The notes: a model not told the origin generated them from the sequence alone. Positions 36,838 to 48,047 are shown, counted from the first letter of the stretch. The stretch is DNA of 64,000 bases from Thermococcus aggregans (GCF_024022995.1 NZ_CP099582.1:682001-746000), one strand, 5' to 3'. A program made the numbers and translations.

Positions 36838-37683
36838 CTAACGAGCCCGAATGCAAAGCAAGCTCCCCTGAGGCAGGTTGAGTTCCCTGGCTATCGGCCT
36901 GCACTTGGCCTTTAGAAGGTAGAAAACCCTTCTATCTTTCCTCTCGCTGAGGGTCTCAAAGTTCCCCTGTCCTTTCGCTATTATCACGTCCGCTTTCTCA
37001 AAGACCTCCATGAACTCCTTCGAGACCAAACCAAAAGGAACTCCCACGATGCGCGTTCCCGTCGAGATTACCTTGCCGACTTCCTCGAAGCCAACTTTTT
37101 TTAAGTCTTCAACTGTAGCGTCGTTTATTATAGGGCCATCTTTAGCCGCGATGTAGATTTCAAGGTGGGGAAATGTCTCCCTGAGCTTTTTAAGGAACAA
37201 CAAGTCGAAGTATATCTCGCCGCAATTGTCCGTAAGATAGAGAAGCCTTTTAGCCATTGAAAGTTCCTTAAGCAGTTCCTCCGATTCATCTATGTAAAGC
37301 TGTTCCTTCATCATTGCCCTCACATCGTCCTCCAGCTCCTCGGGAGAATAGCCAACGGCAAAATCCACCACGTTCCCTATGATGGCAAGCTTGATGGCTT
37401 CTTTAAGCTCCACATCTTCGAAATCCTTTACGATTTCCTCTGCAAGCTTGTTGGAGAGCTCTTTGTATTTTCTGAATGGGTCATAATTCCCAACTGTTCT
37501 GTAAACGCCTAAAAATACCTCGCTCCCAAAGATCGCTGGAATTGAATTTTCACTGATGGAGCTCATTAGTCTAGCGGCTTCTATGATGCCCTTTTTTCTA
37601 AGCTCTATATCCTCGGTAGCCATTTCAACTATTCTCTGACACTGGTTCGCAACGCAGGCAAAGCACTCATAGTGAATCTTCAT
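36838..37683 (-). CDS. DUF89/ARMT1-like damage-control phosphatase
   Basis: A 281-residue metal-dependent phosphatase of the DUF89 family. Motifs are the CFACVANQCQRI N-terminal cysteines, GNVVDFAVG, LTDNCGEIYFDLLFL with the catalytic Asp and Asn, AAKDGPIINDAT and IAKGQGNFETLSE. Homologues remove phosphate from damaged sugar phosphates or phospho-metabolites. ATG 37683 is used because GTGGTGGTGATT lies right before it; further upstream in-frame codons are not supported. It converges with DUF763 with a gap of three bases. Confidence 0.85.
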   Translation of the reverse strand: MKIHYECFACVANQCQRIVEMATEDIELRKKGIIEAARLMSSISENSIPAIFGSEVFLGVYRTVGNYDPFRKYKELSNKLAEEIVKDFEDVELKEAIKLAIIGNVVDFAVGYSPEELEDDVRAMMKEQLYIDESEELLKELSMAKRLLYLTDNCGEIYFDLLFLKKLRETFPHLEIYIAAKDGPIINDATVEDLKKVGFEEVGKVISTGTRIVGVPFGLVSKEFMEVFEKADVIIAKGQGNFETLSERKDRRVFYLLKAKCRPIARELNLPQGSLLCIRAR

Positions 37684-38099
37684 AATCACCACCACACTTA
37701 GCACCGCATAGGGGTTTATTGCTTTTGCGCAAGCAGAGAACCTCTGCAAAGGCAGTCCCATTAAAGTTTGTAGCTCCCCCTTGAGTGCCCACAGTGGGAG
37801 ATTTTAACCAAATAATGTTCACTTTAGGGAGGAGAACAACTCAAGACAAGCTTAGACACAGGGTCCCCCCACTTTTGACACCTTTTGGGCATCGATTTGA
37901 CCTTAAGCTCGTTACTCCAAGGCAATTTAAGAAGTTCTCACTTCAGCTACAAGCTATTCAAAGAGAAAGCCCTTTTTCATAACATCCTTTAAGGAGAATT
38001 CTGCCATCCAAATCACCTCAAAAGTACAAACCTCCCAGAATAGCTCTTTGAAGAAGAATCACAAACCTTGGTCAAACTTCGCGAAGGCGAAGTTTGTGT
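37684..38099. other. 416-base region without an intact gene, probable gene debris
   Basis: Beyond the DUF89 promoter nothing here is an intact gene. CCCACAGTGGG (37789-37799) is a short palindrome. On the minus strand, GAGGTGAT followed by ATG 38007 opens a 17-codon frame (MAEFSLKDVMKKGFLFE) that stops at 37954: a good ribosome site with a truncated gene, which suggests a broken start. A plus-strand frame 37785-37982 has no ribosome site and no recognisable family. The right edge is the hairpin beside tRNA-Val. Confidence 0.45.
38073..38096 (-). terminator. 10-bp hairpin directly downstream of tRNA-Val
   Basis: CAAACTTCGC (38073-38082), four bases, GCGAAGTTTG (38087-38096) is a perfect 10-bp stem. 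On the minus strand it lies three bases beyond the tRNA CCA end. It could act in transcript termination or 3' processing, or be a repeat; no T-run follows. Confidence 0.45.
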
Positions 38100-38177
38100 T
38101 GGTGGGCCCGCGGGGATTCGAACCCCGGACCTCCACCTCGTAAGGGTGGCGTCATAACCAGTCTAGACCACGGGCCC
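38100..38177 (-). tRNA. tRNA-Val (anticodon UAC), CCA encoded
   Basis: On the minus strand a 78-base cloverleaf folds: acceptor GGGCCCG/CGGGCCC, anticodon stem CCACC/GGTGG around loop CTTACGA giving anticodon UAC (Val), and T-arm CGGGG-TTCGAAT-CCCCG. Discriminator A is followed by an encoded CCA. A long variable arm is absent, and no intron interrupts the anticodon loop. A TATA box (GATTTATATTTGG on the minus strand near 38200-38215) precedes it. Confidence 0.96.
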
Positions 38178-38493
38178 GCCCAAAGCATTAAAGTAAAAGT
38201 CCAAATATAAATCTTTCGCTCAAAATTATGGTAGTGCTCCCCCTACTTTATCTCCTCAGCCGCTCTTATTTTCTTAACCAAAGCAACTCTTCAAGAAAAT
38301 CAGTCAGAAAGGTTCTCGTTTTAAGAGAAAAATCCCCCAATAGCAAGAGAGATGCACCAAAACCAGCGTTTTAAACCCTTTGGCAAACTTTCCTGCCCGA
38401 GTAAAGAGCTTATACCTACTCACCCATTCACCGAAAAAGGTATAAAAGCTAAGATTTATATGGGTCTCAAAACAGTCAAGAGAGGCGAGACCG
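38178..38493. promoter_or_regulatory. 316-base region: tRNA-Val promoter, DUF357 promoter, leader inverted repeat
   Basis: The left end holds the tRNA promoter (minus, near 38200-38215). The right end holds GGTATAAAAGC (38439-38449), a plus-strand TATA for the DUF357 gene. GGTCTC (38463-38468) and GAGACC (38487-38492) pair around a loop that ends one base before the GTG start at 38494, so the ribosome site may be sequestered. The middle has only short meaningless frames. Confidence 0.5.
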
Positions 38494-38781
38494 GTGGAGC
38501 GAGAGATCACCGAAGAGAAACTTAAGAAGTATTTTGAAATCACAAGAAAAGCCCTTGAGAAGCTTGAGATAGCAGTCCATGAAAAAAGTCTCCTCTTCTC
38601 TGTAGCGCAAGACTTTTTAACCATGGCAAAGAGCTACTATAGCGACGCTGAATACTACTACAAAAAAGGAGACTACGTCACCGCATTCGCCGCCTTGAAC
38701 TACGCTCATGGCTTTATTGACGCGGGAGTTAGGCTTGGAGTGTTTAAAGGAGAAGATGACAGACTATTTGCGTTCGGGTGA
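38494..38781 (+). CDS. DUF357 family protein
   Basis: A 95-residue helical protein of the archaeal DUF357 family. It reads EEKLKKYFEITRKALEKLEIAV then AQDFLTMAKSYYSDAEYYYKKGDYVTAFAALNYAHGFIDAGVRLGVF, a TPR/HEPN-like helical bundle with conserved aromatic and Asp residues. Function is unknown. The start is GTG 38494, with AGAGGCGAG before it. The gene overlaps or abuts the DUF555 gene and is likely co-transcribed with it. Confidence 0.82.
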   Translation: MEREITEEKLKKYFEITRKALEKLEIAVHEKSLLFSVAQDFLTMAKSYYSDAEYYYKKGDYVTAFAALNYAHGFIDAGVRLGVFKGEDDRLFAFG

Positions 38782-38786
38782 GGAAG

Positions 38787-39179
38787 ATGGGAGATTATAT
38801 AGTCGTCCTTGAGGCTCCAATAATAGTGAGAGACGTTGAAACTCCGGATGATGCGATAAACGTTGCTGTATCAAAGGTGGCAAAGGCTCTAAACAAGGAA
38901 AAGCTCGACTTTGTGAGGGTTGAAATAGGCTACTCTCAATGCCCTGTGTGTGGTTCGCCCTTTGAGAGTGCTTTTGTTATCGGAAGCGTGGGTCTGGTTG
39001 GGATTTATTTAACGCTTAAGGTGTTTAATGCCCAAAGTCTCGAGCATGCAGAGAGAATTGCCAAAGCCGTGGTTGGAAAAGCTCTGAAAAAAGTGCCTTT
39101 AAAGGTTTTTGAGATTAAAGAGCTCCACAACGGAAAAGAGGAAGAAGGCGTAGAGATTGACGATAACAACGGCATTTGA
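38787..39179 (+). CDS. DUF555 (UPF0212) family protein
   Basis: A 130-residue archaeal protein of the UPF0212/DUF555 family: GDYIVVLEAPIIVRDVETPDDAINVAVSKVAKALN and CPVCG with nearby ESAF. Only one CxxC pair is present. The role is unknown; pairing with DUF357 recurs in Euryarchaeota. ATG 38787 is preceded by GGGTGAGG; GTG 38778 is the upstream alternative. Confidence 0.82.
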   Translation: MGDYIVVLEAPIIVRDVETPDDAINVAVSKVAKALNKEKLDFVRVEIGYSQCPVCGSPFESAFVIGSVGLVGIYLTLKVFNAQSLEHAERIAKAVVGKALKKVPLKVFEIKELHNGKEEEGVEIDDNNGI

Positions 39180-39244
39180 ATTTGTGTTTTTCGTTTTTTG
39201 CCGGGATTTATAATTTGGGGTTTATCGTTTTTAGCTTTTTCTAA

Positions 39245-41772
<2,528 letters not shown>

Positions 41773-41887
41773 CTGCACCACCAAGGAAGATAGAAGAGTT
41801 ATGGTTTTAAGGGTTTTGGAAGGGAAAAGATTTATAAGCAAATCTCTAAAATGCCCATAGGGTTAAGATCATCATGAGGTGAGAGTT

Positions 41888-42280
41888 ATGGCTATCTGGC
41901 AGGGAAGATCACTCAAAAAGCCTTCAGGTGGAAGAATTATACTCGCAAGAAAGAAGAGGAAGAGGGAGCTCGGAAGAGAGCCAGCCTTCACAAGGGTAGT
42001 TGAAGACAAAGAAGAAAGAAAAATAATTAGAACATACGGTGGCAACAGGAAGGTCAGGCTCGTAAAGGCAGTTTACGCAAACGTCTTTGAGAACGGAAAG
42101 GGTAGGAAAGTAAGAATCCTCAGCGTAGTTGAGAACCCAGCCAACAGGCAGTACGTTAGAAGGAACATCATTACAAAGGGTGCAATAATACAGACAGAGG
42201 TTGGAAAGGCAATCGTTACCTCAAGACCGGGCCAAGATGGCGTTGTAAACGCCGTTCTTATCAAGGAAGAAAATGCCTGA
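41888..42280 (+). CDS. rps8e: ribosomal protein eS8
   Basis: A 130-residue small-subunit ribosomal protein: [32 protein letters not shown], then [46 protein letters not shown] 41888 has GAGGTGAGAG upstream; the in-frame GTG 41879 lies within that site. A TATA box (AAGATTTATAAGC near 41827-41839) precedes it. Confidence 0.96.
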   Translation: MAIWQGRSLKKPSGGRIILARKKRKRELGREPAFTRVVEDKEERKIIRTYGGNRKVRLVKAVYANVFENGKGRKVRILSVVENPANRQYVRRNIITKGAIIQTEVGKAIVTSRPGQDGVVNAVLIKEENA

Positions 42281-42352
42281 TTTCTTTCTTTTCTAAAGTC
42301 TTATCTCTAAACCCTTATATACTTGAACTCCCTATTTATTTTGGTGTAACCG

Positions 42353-43246
42353 ATGGAATATTCACGCATTGAGAAAATACTTGCGAGTCTTTTTGTTATT
42401 TTTCTCCTTCTGGCGAGCATAAATTTCCTCAGGGAGCTCGAGAACGTTCCCCAGAGGCCGAATTATGAGTATTACCTAGAAAAATATGGGATAAGTGCTC
42501 TTCTCGAAAATCAAAGTCGCTTAAGGGAGCTTGATAGACAGCTCTTCGAGATGTATCAAAAGGCCGAGAGTAATTTAACCGAGGCGGAGAGAGTTTATCT
42601 CTTCAAAAGGGAGGAGTACAGAGTCGCACTTGAAAGTGGAAATGCGACAGAGGGGCTAAAAGCCGAATACCTGAGGGCAAAGGAAGCCTACGAGAAAGCT
42701 TATTTCCAGTATCTAGGAGCAAAGAGCGCCTATGAGCAAACTCACGAAAAGCTGGAGGAGCTCAACTCAAAGATCCAAGAGCTTATGAAGAAGGCAAACG
42801 AAGAATACAACAGAGCATACAATGCATACAGACTTAAGGTTCTTATGCTAAAGCTTTCGTTTGCCATTCCGATTTTCATAGTATCGCTTTTGCTCCTTAG
42901 GCGGTATAGAAACATCTACACGTCTTCGCTGATAGCGTATTCTTCGCTGCTGCTTATTTACCTGCTCCTTTCTGCAATATGGAGCACAGTCCAGCTTATA
43001 GGCATAAGCCTCTTTGGAGCACTTGCAACACTCTTAGCCCTCTACTACCTGAGAAGGGAGTACTTCAAGCCTGAAAGGGTTTACAAGAGGAGAATTGCCC
43101 AGGATAAGTGTTACAACTGCGGCTTCCCCATAAAGGATGACTATCTGCACTGCCCCAACTGTGGAGCAAAGTTAAAAGAAAAGTGCGAGCACTGCGGGGC
43201 TTTGAAGCCTATTCACCTTCAATTCTGCCCATACTGTGGGCAATAG
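42353..43246 (+). CDS. membrane protein with extracytoplasmic coiled coil and double zinc ribbon
   Basis: A 297-residue protein. Residues 10-28 form a membrane anchor, 45-160 a long helical coiled coil (RELDRQLFEMYQKAESNLTEAERVYLF...EKLEELNSKIQELMKKA), and 165-235 three membrane helices. The last 45 residues carry four CxxC pairs (CYNC, CPNC, CEHC, CPYC), a double zinc ribbon. I know of no characterised homologue. The zinc ribbon is probably cytoplasmic and the coiled coil outside. A TATA box (CCTTATATAC near 42312-42322) leads. Its 3' end overlaps the convergent NOG1 gene by 38 bases. Confidence 0.75.
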   Translation: MEYSRIEKILASLFVIFLLLASINFLRELENVPQRPNYEYYLEKYGISALLENQSRLRELDRQLFEMYQKAESNLTEAERVYLFKREEYRVALESGNATEGLKAEYLRAKEAYEKAYFQYLGAKSAYEQTHEKLEELNSKIQELMKKANEEYNRAYNAYRLKVLMLKLSFAIPIFIVSLLLLRRYRNIYTSSLIAYSSLLLIYLLLSAIWSTVQLIGISLFGALATLLALYYLRREYFKPERVYKRRIAQDKCYNCGFPIKDDYLHCPNCGAKLKEKCEHCGALKPIHLQFCPYCGQ

Positions 43247-44264
43247 CCTCCATTTCGGGCTTTATTATTTTTATTACCCTTTCTTTTAGCTCTTCTATTC
43301 CAATGCCCTTTTCAGCGGAAATCCTTAGTGGTTCAATTCCCTTGCTTCTGAGGAACTCTTCTATCTTCTTTATTTTTTCTTCGTCTGCAATGTCTATCTT
43401 GTTCAGTACGACTATGAATGGAAATTCGCCGAATTCCTCATATATTTCCTCAAAAAGGTGCATCTGCTCTTCTATTGGGAAGCCACAGTACTCACTTGGA
43501 TCAAAGATGTAAATTATCAGCTTGCCCAAATGCTTTAACGCCAAGATCGCCTGCTTTTCTATTTCGTTTCTTTCGCTCAGTGGCCTGTCAAGCAAACCTG
43601 GGGTGTCTATAACCTGATACTTCATCCAGTGCTCCTCGAACTGGCCGACGTTTATACCCTTTGTTGTGAAAGGATAGCTGGCAACTTCGGGCTTCGCGTT
43701 TGTGAGCTTTCTCAAAAGGGTGGACTTTCCGACGTTTGGATGACCCGCTATTACTATTGTTGGGAGATCGAGGTCAATCACAGGCATGTCCTTTAAAACG
43801 TCCCTAGCCTTGTTGAGGTACTCAAGGTTGTCGGCTATGTCTTTTATGACGCTGGCTACTCTTCCGTAGAATTCCCTTCTCAGCCTTGCAATCTCCTTTG
43901 GATCTCTTGAATACCGTATCTTTTCCACGTATCTCTCTTCCAGCGTTCTTATGGTTTTTATTGCCCAGTTTACTGAGGCCAAAGCCTTATGAAACATCCT
44001 CCTGTCAACCAGTATATCTAAGAGCTCCTGATAGAATGGAGGAAGGGTTGAAACACCTGGTGTCCTATCGAGAATTTTTCTAAGGTTATCCCTAATAACG
44101 TTTGAGACAGTCCTTATTCTAAGCTCCTCTCTTTGTCTCGCTTTACTAACCACACTCCCCCTTGGATTAAAGGCTGAAGCGGCTTTCTCAGCTCGCCTAA
44201 ACGCTTTGTCAATGAGTTCATCCGCGAGAAGTATAGTCGGCATTTTCTCAAATGGGTTTCTCAT
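43209..44264 (-). CDS. NOG1-family GTPase
   Basis: A 351-residue GTPase of the Obg/NOG1 group. After a helical N-terminal domain of about 155 residues come G1 IAGHPNVGKSTLLRKLTNAKPEVASYPFTTKGI, G3 DTPGLLDRP and G4 NKID. Eukaryotic Nog1 works on 60S ribosome assembly, and a similar 50S role is assumed in archaea. ATG 44264 has AAGGTGAG before it. The C-terminal 38 bases overlap the neighbouring convergent gene. Confidence 0.93.
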   Translation of the reverse strand: MRNPFEKMPTILLADELIDKAFRRAEKAASAFNPRGSVVSKARQREELRIRTVSNVIRDNLRKILDRTPGVSTLPPFYQELLDILVDRRMFHKALASVNWAIKTIRTLEERYVEKIRYSRDPKEIARLRREFYGRVASVIKDIADNLEYLNKARDVLKDMPVIDLDLPTIVIAGHPNVGKSTLLRKLTNAKPEVASYPFTTKGINVGQFEEHWMKYQVIDTPGLLDRPLSERNEIEKQAILALKHLGKLIIYIFDPSEYCGFPIEEQMHLFEEIYEEFGEFPFIVVLNKIDIADEEKIKKIEEFLRSKGIEPLRISAEKGIGIEELKERVIKIIKPEMEAIAHSMGRIEGE

Positions 44265-44333
44265 CTCTCTCACCTTTCCTCTCCTATTGTCTCGCCTTTA
44301 GTAGATTTCACAGTGGGTTTTTAAAGGTGTTGA

Positions 44334-45398
44334 TTAAAACCTATCCAGTATTTTTGGAATCTCCTGTGGCTCAAGGGCAGTCTCGACGATATAGCCCTTT
44401 TCCACCAAAATTTTGTTGAAGAGCTCTTCTCTCTTCCAGCCGTCTAAAGTAAAGTCTCCGTAAAACATGACCTCCGGAAGAAGGAGCACTCCCAGCTCAA
44501 CCTCTGGGAGCTTTTCAACTTCTCTAAGGACATCATGAGCTGTCAATAAACCGGCAGTTCCTATATTACCTCCGAATAATTCATTTTTGACCATTACGAC
44601 GTTAATTTTTGGGAAGAGGCGTTTGATTTCTGGATAAGCTAGTTCCCCGGTGAAAATATACGTCGGTAGGGAAGGTTCAACATTAAAAGGCTCCAGCGGA
44701 ATCTTGAATTCCCCAAGCAGAGCCTGAAATATTGGAGGGATAACTATCTTTAGGTTGAGCTCCTTCTGCTTCTCAAGAGCGACGTTCTTAACAAAGAGAA
44801 GCTCTTCCCGTGTTAATGCCCTCGTCCTTGAATATCTAGTTACTCCAATAGGGAAAAGTCTGGCTTCATGGACACCAAAGTCCTCCAAATCGTCCAAGAT
44901 TTCCCCTATATCGGAAACGTTGTAGCCGGGAGTTAAGATTATATCCGCTATGACCCTAAAGTTCTCCACAACCTTAGGTAGAAGGTCAATAACCTTCCCA
45001 GCGTTTCTGTTTTTCATGAGCCTAATTCTTACGTCCTTCTTTGTGGTGTGGAGAGAAATCTGAATCTCATCAAGCCCCGCTGAGTGCAAACTCTCAATCC
45101 TCTTTTCATCAAAGCAAACGTTTGCACTAGTATCAGTCACCCTTATCCACAAATCATAGTGCTTTCTCGCATAGGCTATCCTGTTTTCGAGGTCAGGATC
45201 ATTAAGAGTATCGTGCTTAGAAACGCGGTATATCATCTGAGGCGGATTCTGCACAAGGTAACAAAAAACACAATCATTCCCACATGGACCGGCTTTTGAA
45301 GATGGAGGAATTATGAGCAGGTCTTCCCTCTCATCTACCATGTCGAGCTCGTACTTGGTTATCTTCCTAAGCTTATAGTCTTCCGTTAACTCATACAT
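44334..45398 (-). CDS. radical SAM protein with DUF512-type C-terminus
   Basis: A 354-residue radical SAM protein. The [4Fe-4S] motif is Cys39-x3-Cys43-x2-Cys46 (CGNDCVFC). A TIM-barrel-like core follows ([28 protein letters not shown]), and a C-terminal domain reads [16 protein letters not shown], typical of DUF512 proteins. The PDZ domain usually found at the N-terminus of bacterial relatives is absent. Substrate unknown. The promoter (TTTTTTAAACCC near 45415-45430, minus) is so close to ATG 45398 that the transcript may be leaderless. Confidence 0.85.
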   Translation of the reverse strand: MYELTEDYKLRKITKYELDMVDEREDLLIIPPSSKAGPCGNDCVFCYLVQNPPQMIYRVSKHDTLNDPDLENRIAYARKHYDLWIRVTDTSANVCFDEKRIESLHSAGLDEIQISLHTTKKDVRIRLMKNRNAGKVIDLLPKVVENFRVIADIILTPGYNVSDIGEILDDLEDFGVHEARLFPIGVTRYSRTRALTREELLFVKNVALEKQKELNLKIVIPPIFQALLGEFKIPLEPFNVEPSLPTYIFTGELAYPEIKRLFPKINVVMVKNELFGGNIGTAGLLTAHDVLREVEKLPEVELGVLLLPEVMFYGDFTLDGWKREELFNKILVEKGYIVETALEPQEIPKILDRF

Positions 45399-45449
45399 GG
45401 TTGAAAAATTAAAGAGAGGGTTTAAAAAAGGTTGGATGGATAAAATATC

Positions 45450-46769
45450 CTACTTGCCTGCTATCCTCACGTTCTCAAATGCCATTGCCGGAACAACCAT
45501 GCTTCCTCCGAAGGGCAACACTTTTTGCTCCTTGCTTACCTCGTAGAGGTTTGGCAGCAGCTCGTAAATGTTGCCGCTCATCATGAAAACTGTGGAGCCC
45601 TTTATTTCGCCGTTCTCTATCAAGAACGCTGGGTTTGCCACAACTGCAAAGTTTCCGTTGTCTGGGTTGCTTGAGTGAGCCCCTTGGAAGCCGTCCACGA
45701 GGTAGCCGTGCTCTATCTCCCCTATAATCTCATCAAGACTTCTTTTGCCGTTTTCGATTACAACGTTGTGGAAGCCTATGTTTATTCCACCCGTGGACAA
45801 GTTTCTCTTTCCGTTCCCGGTACTTTCAACTCCGTGAACCTTTGCCCAGTAGTTGTCCCAGATGAAGCCTTTAAAGACACCTTTCTCGATTATCACGTTT
45901 TTCCTGGTTGGCACTCCTTCATCGTCCGCTATCACCGGGTTTATGCTGAGCTCATGGAATGGGTCATCGTATATCGTGAGGAGGTCGTTTGAGACGTTTT
46001 CTCCTATTTTGTTGGCTAACGGGGTCGTTCCCTTGACGAGTCTTTCTCCGCTGAACGCTGGGAAGAGAGCATAGGATAGTAGGCTCGAAAGTGCCCATGG
46101 TTCTATAACTACTTTCCCTTCTCCCGTTTTGCTTTTCTCAACCTTAAACGCCCACTTAACTTTCTGCAGAGCATTTTTAACAACGGTTTCCACATCAAGG
46201 TCGAGGGAAAGCTTTGCATCAAACTCGAAAATACCCGGAGTTACTCTGCCCTCTTTCATTCCAACAAGCTCAATGTAGAAGAAAGCGCCTCCACTCTCTT
46301 GAGACACGTTAACTCCGTGAGAATTCATTATCAAGCTTTCTCCCCATTCTGCTCCTCCTTCGCCACCTGCTACTACTATTCCGTCTTCCTTTGCAAGCTC
46401 TATGCCTCTTCTCGCAAGCTCTACAAAGTAGTCTGGGGAAACCTCTTTGAGTTCTTTATCAACTTTTCTCGGCTCCCTGTATTTTCCTGGTTCTGGGAGT
46501 GAAACCCACTTCTCATCGGGTTTGTTGAGTTTCGCCATCTTGTATGCCCTTTCTATGGCTTCTTTGATTTTTTCTTTGTCTGCAGTATCAACTATCGAAA
46601 CCCCGAGCCTTTTGTCCTTAATGCCCCTGATAACGGTAACAACTCTCTCCCTTAAAGCTGAAGTGGAAACCTCGTTGAGCTCAATGTTAACGCTTGCACT
46701 TCTGCTCTTGTAAACGGCAATCTCAAGCTCATCGAAGAACTTCCCTCCAAAACGAATCAGCTCTTCCAT
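45450..46769 (-). CDS. tldE: TldE/PmbA family protein
   Basis: A 439-residue TldD/TldE-fold protein lacking the HExxxH zinc site, so the non-catalytic TldE (PmbA) partner. It shows SRSASVNIELNEVSTSALRERVVTVIRG and GGINIGFHNVVIENG near the C-terminal half. TldD/TldE heterodimers are proteases for unfolded peptides. ATG 46769 is preceded by AAAGGAGGTGAT. That ribosome site is also the end of the tnpB frame, so tldE translation is coupled to tnpB rather than to tldD as would be usual. Confidence 0.9.
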   Translation of the reverse strand: MEELIRFGGKFFDELEIAVYKSRSASVNIELNEVSTSALRERVVTVIRGIKDKRLGVSIVDTADKEKIKEAIERAYKMAKLNKPDEKWVSLPEPGKYREPRKVDKELKEVSPDYFVELARRGIELAKEDGIVVAGGEGGAEWGESLIMNSHGVNVSQESGGAFFYIELVGMKEGRVTPGIFEFDAKLSLDLDVETVVKNALQKVKWAFKVEKSKTGEGKVVIEPWALSSLLSYALFPAFSGERLVKGTTPLANKIGENVSNDLLTIYDDPFHELSINPVIADDEGVPTRKNVIIEKGVFKGFIWDNYWAKVHGVESTGNGKRNLSTGGINIGFHNVVIENGKRSLDEIIGEIEHGYLVDGFQGAHSSNPDNGNFAVVANPAFLIENGEIKGSTVFMMSGNIYELLPNLYEVSKEQKVLPFGGSMVVPAMAFENVRIAGK

Positions 46770-46774
46770 CTTTA

Positions 46775-47872
46775 TCACCTCCTTTGCGAGCTGGAAGCCT
46801 CTAAGGGGAGGAAAGCCCGCTTTGCAATATTTCTTGCTGCATTCAAATCCCTATCCAGTTGAAAACCACATTTTGGGCATTTAAACACCCTCTCATTTTT
46901 AAAGCCCTTAACATAATAGCCACAATTTGAGCACATCTTTGAGGTTCCTCTTGGGCTTACGAAGATGACAGGTACGCCGTGCAACTTTGCCTTGTAGATT
47001 ATCTTAGTTATGAGGTCGGCATAGCTCCAACGGTGCAAAATTTTCCTTAGTTGCTTTGGTCTTTTTTGCCTCTTTAGACCTTTCAGCTTCTCCAGAACAA
47101 TCGCTCTGTTTAACTGCTTTGCCTTTAGAACAAGCTCCTTAGCAATTTTGTGGTTTAGGTCGTTAACAAACTTTTTGTCTTTGTGATTTGTCTTAGCATA
47201 AATGCCAAACTTCTTCATAAGCCTTTGTTGCCTTCTTGCAGTCAGTTTTTCCAAATGCTCTTTGTGTTTTATCAATGCATCTCCTTGAACCCTCATAACT
47301 TCTCTTCCCTTCTCGTCGCTTGCCACTAATAAATTGTAGTATCCCAAGTCCACACCAATTGCTCCAATAGGCTTTACTGGCTCTTTCTCTGGAACATTAA
47401 TTGAGAGAAATGCGTACCAGTCCTTGCCGATGCGTTTTATTATTACCCTACCGTGCTTGTATTGAAGATACTTCTTGAATTTCTTTGGAACGTATAAAGG
47501 CAAGTAAACCCTCTTGCCCATCAGCGGGACGACCAGCCCGTTATTTTCTATCTTGACATCAATGCCCTTGAAATAAATAACATCGGAGTGGAACTCTGGG
47601 AAGTTCCCCCCGTTCTTAAGCCAAGAGCGGTGGATTTCGATTGCTAAGTTCATAGCATCCTGAACGACATTGCTATGTAGTTGGGGGTATTTGTCCCTAA
47701 TTCTCCTATAAGCGAAGCGGTGTAGATTGCCCCTATTAGGCTTCTCCCCGAGTTGTGCAATTGCACTAAGCCAATCATTAACACAGGCTCTGAATGCCCC
47801 TATAGATTGTTCTAACATCCATTCTTTGTTCCTTGTTAGTGGTCTCATTTTCATCTTCAGCGTGAGCTTCAT
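46775..47872 (-). mobile_element. tnpB: tnpB (IS200/IS605-type RNA-guided nuclease gene), intact, no tnpA
   Basis: A TnpB protein of 365 residues (368 from GTG 47881). RuvC residues are seen in IGVDLGYYNLLVA (Asp), AIVLEKLKGL (Glu) and QLDRDLNAARNI (Asp). The zinc ribbon is CSNCG...CPKCG before the last Asp. No tnpA gene is nearby. The promoter on the minus strand (CGAAAAGTATTTAAAAAC, 47902-47919) predicts a near-leaderless mRNA. Its stop TGA (46775-46777) lies inside the tldE ribosome site. The last residues, LPLEASSSQRR, are not followed by a recognisable right end or omega-RNA; a right-end-like sequence lies instead on the opposite strand beyond its start. Confidence 0.9.
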
Positions 47873-47933
47873 CTTACGCACTCATTGTATTTTTGCGTAA
47901 AGTTTTTAAATACTTTTCGCCTAACCTTATAGT

Positions 47934-48047
47934 GAGGGTGCCTCTGGCCGTGCCCGATGACACCAACCTGCCCGATGCCCCGCAGGCGACTGCGGTTAAG
48001 GGCGTTCCCTGTGGGAACCCTCGCCCTTCAGGGCGGGGAGGAGGTCA
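47934..48047 (+). mobile_element. TnpB right-end / omega-RNA-like remnant on the plus strand
   Basis: Read on the plus strand, this stretch encodes VRVPLAVPDDTNLPDAPQ, then GVPCGNPRPSGRGGG, the type of proline/glycine-rich tail that overlaps the omega-RNA at the end of IS605-type tnpB genes, with no TnpB body in front. Hairpins are GTTCCC-TGT-GGGAAC (48004-48018) and CGCCCT-TC-AGGGCG (48022-48035), followed by GGGAGGAGGTCA, where the tldD sequence begins. A TATA-like CCTTATAGTG (47925-47934) lies upstream. It is a remnant of a second element, or a displaced end of the neighbouring one. On the minus strand its terminal TGA is the tldD stop. Confidence 0.6.

Noticed and set aside
37785-37982. 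65-codon plus-strand frame beside the DUF89 gene
   Set aside because: No ribosome site, no promoter in position and no recognisable motif; probably an open stretch in gene debris.
46797-47945. GCCTCT direct repeats flanking tnpB as target-site duplication
   Set aside because: Only six bases, lying inside the tnpB and remnant sequences; IS200/IS605 elements do not make target duplications.
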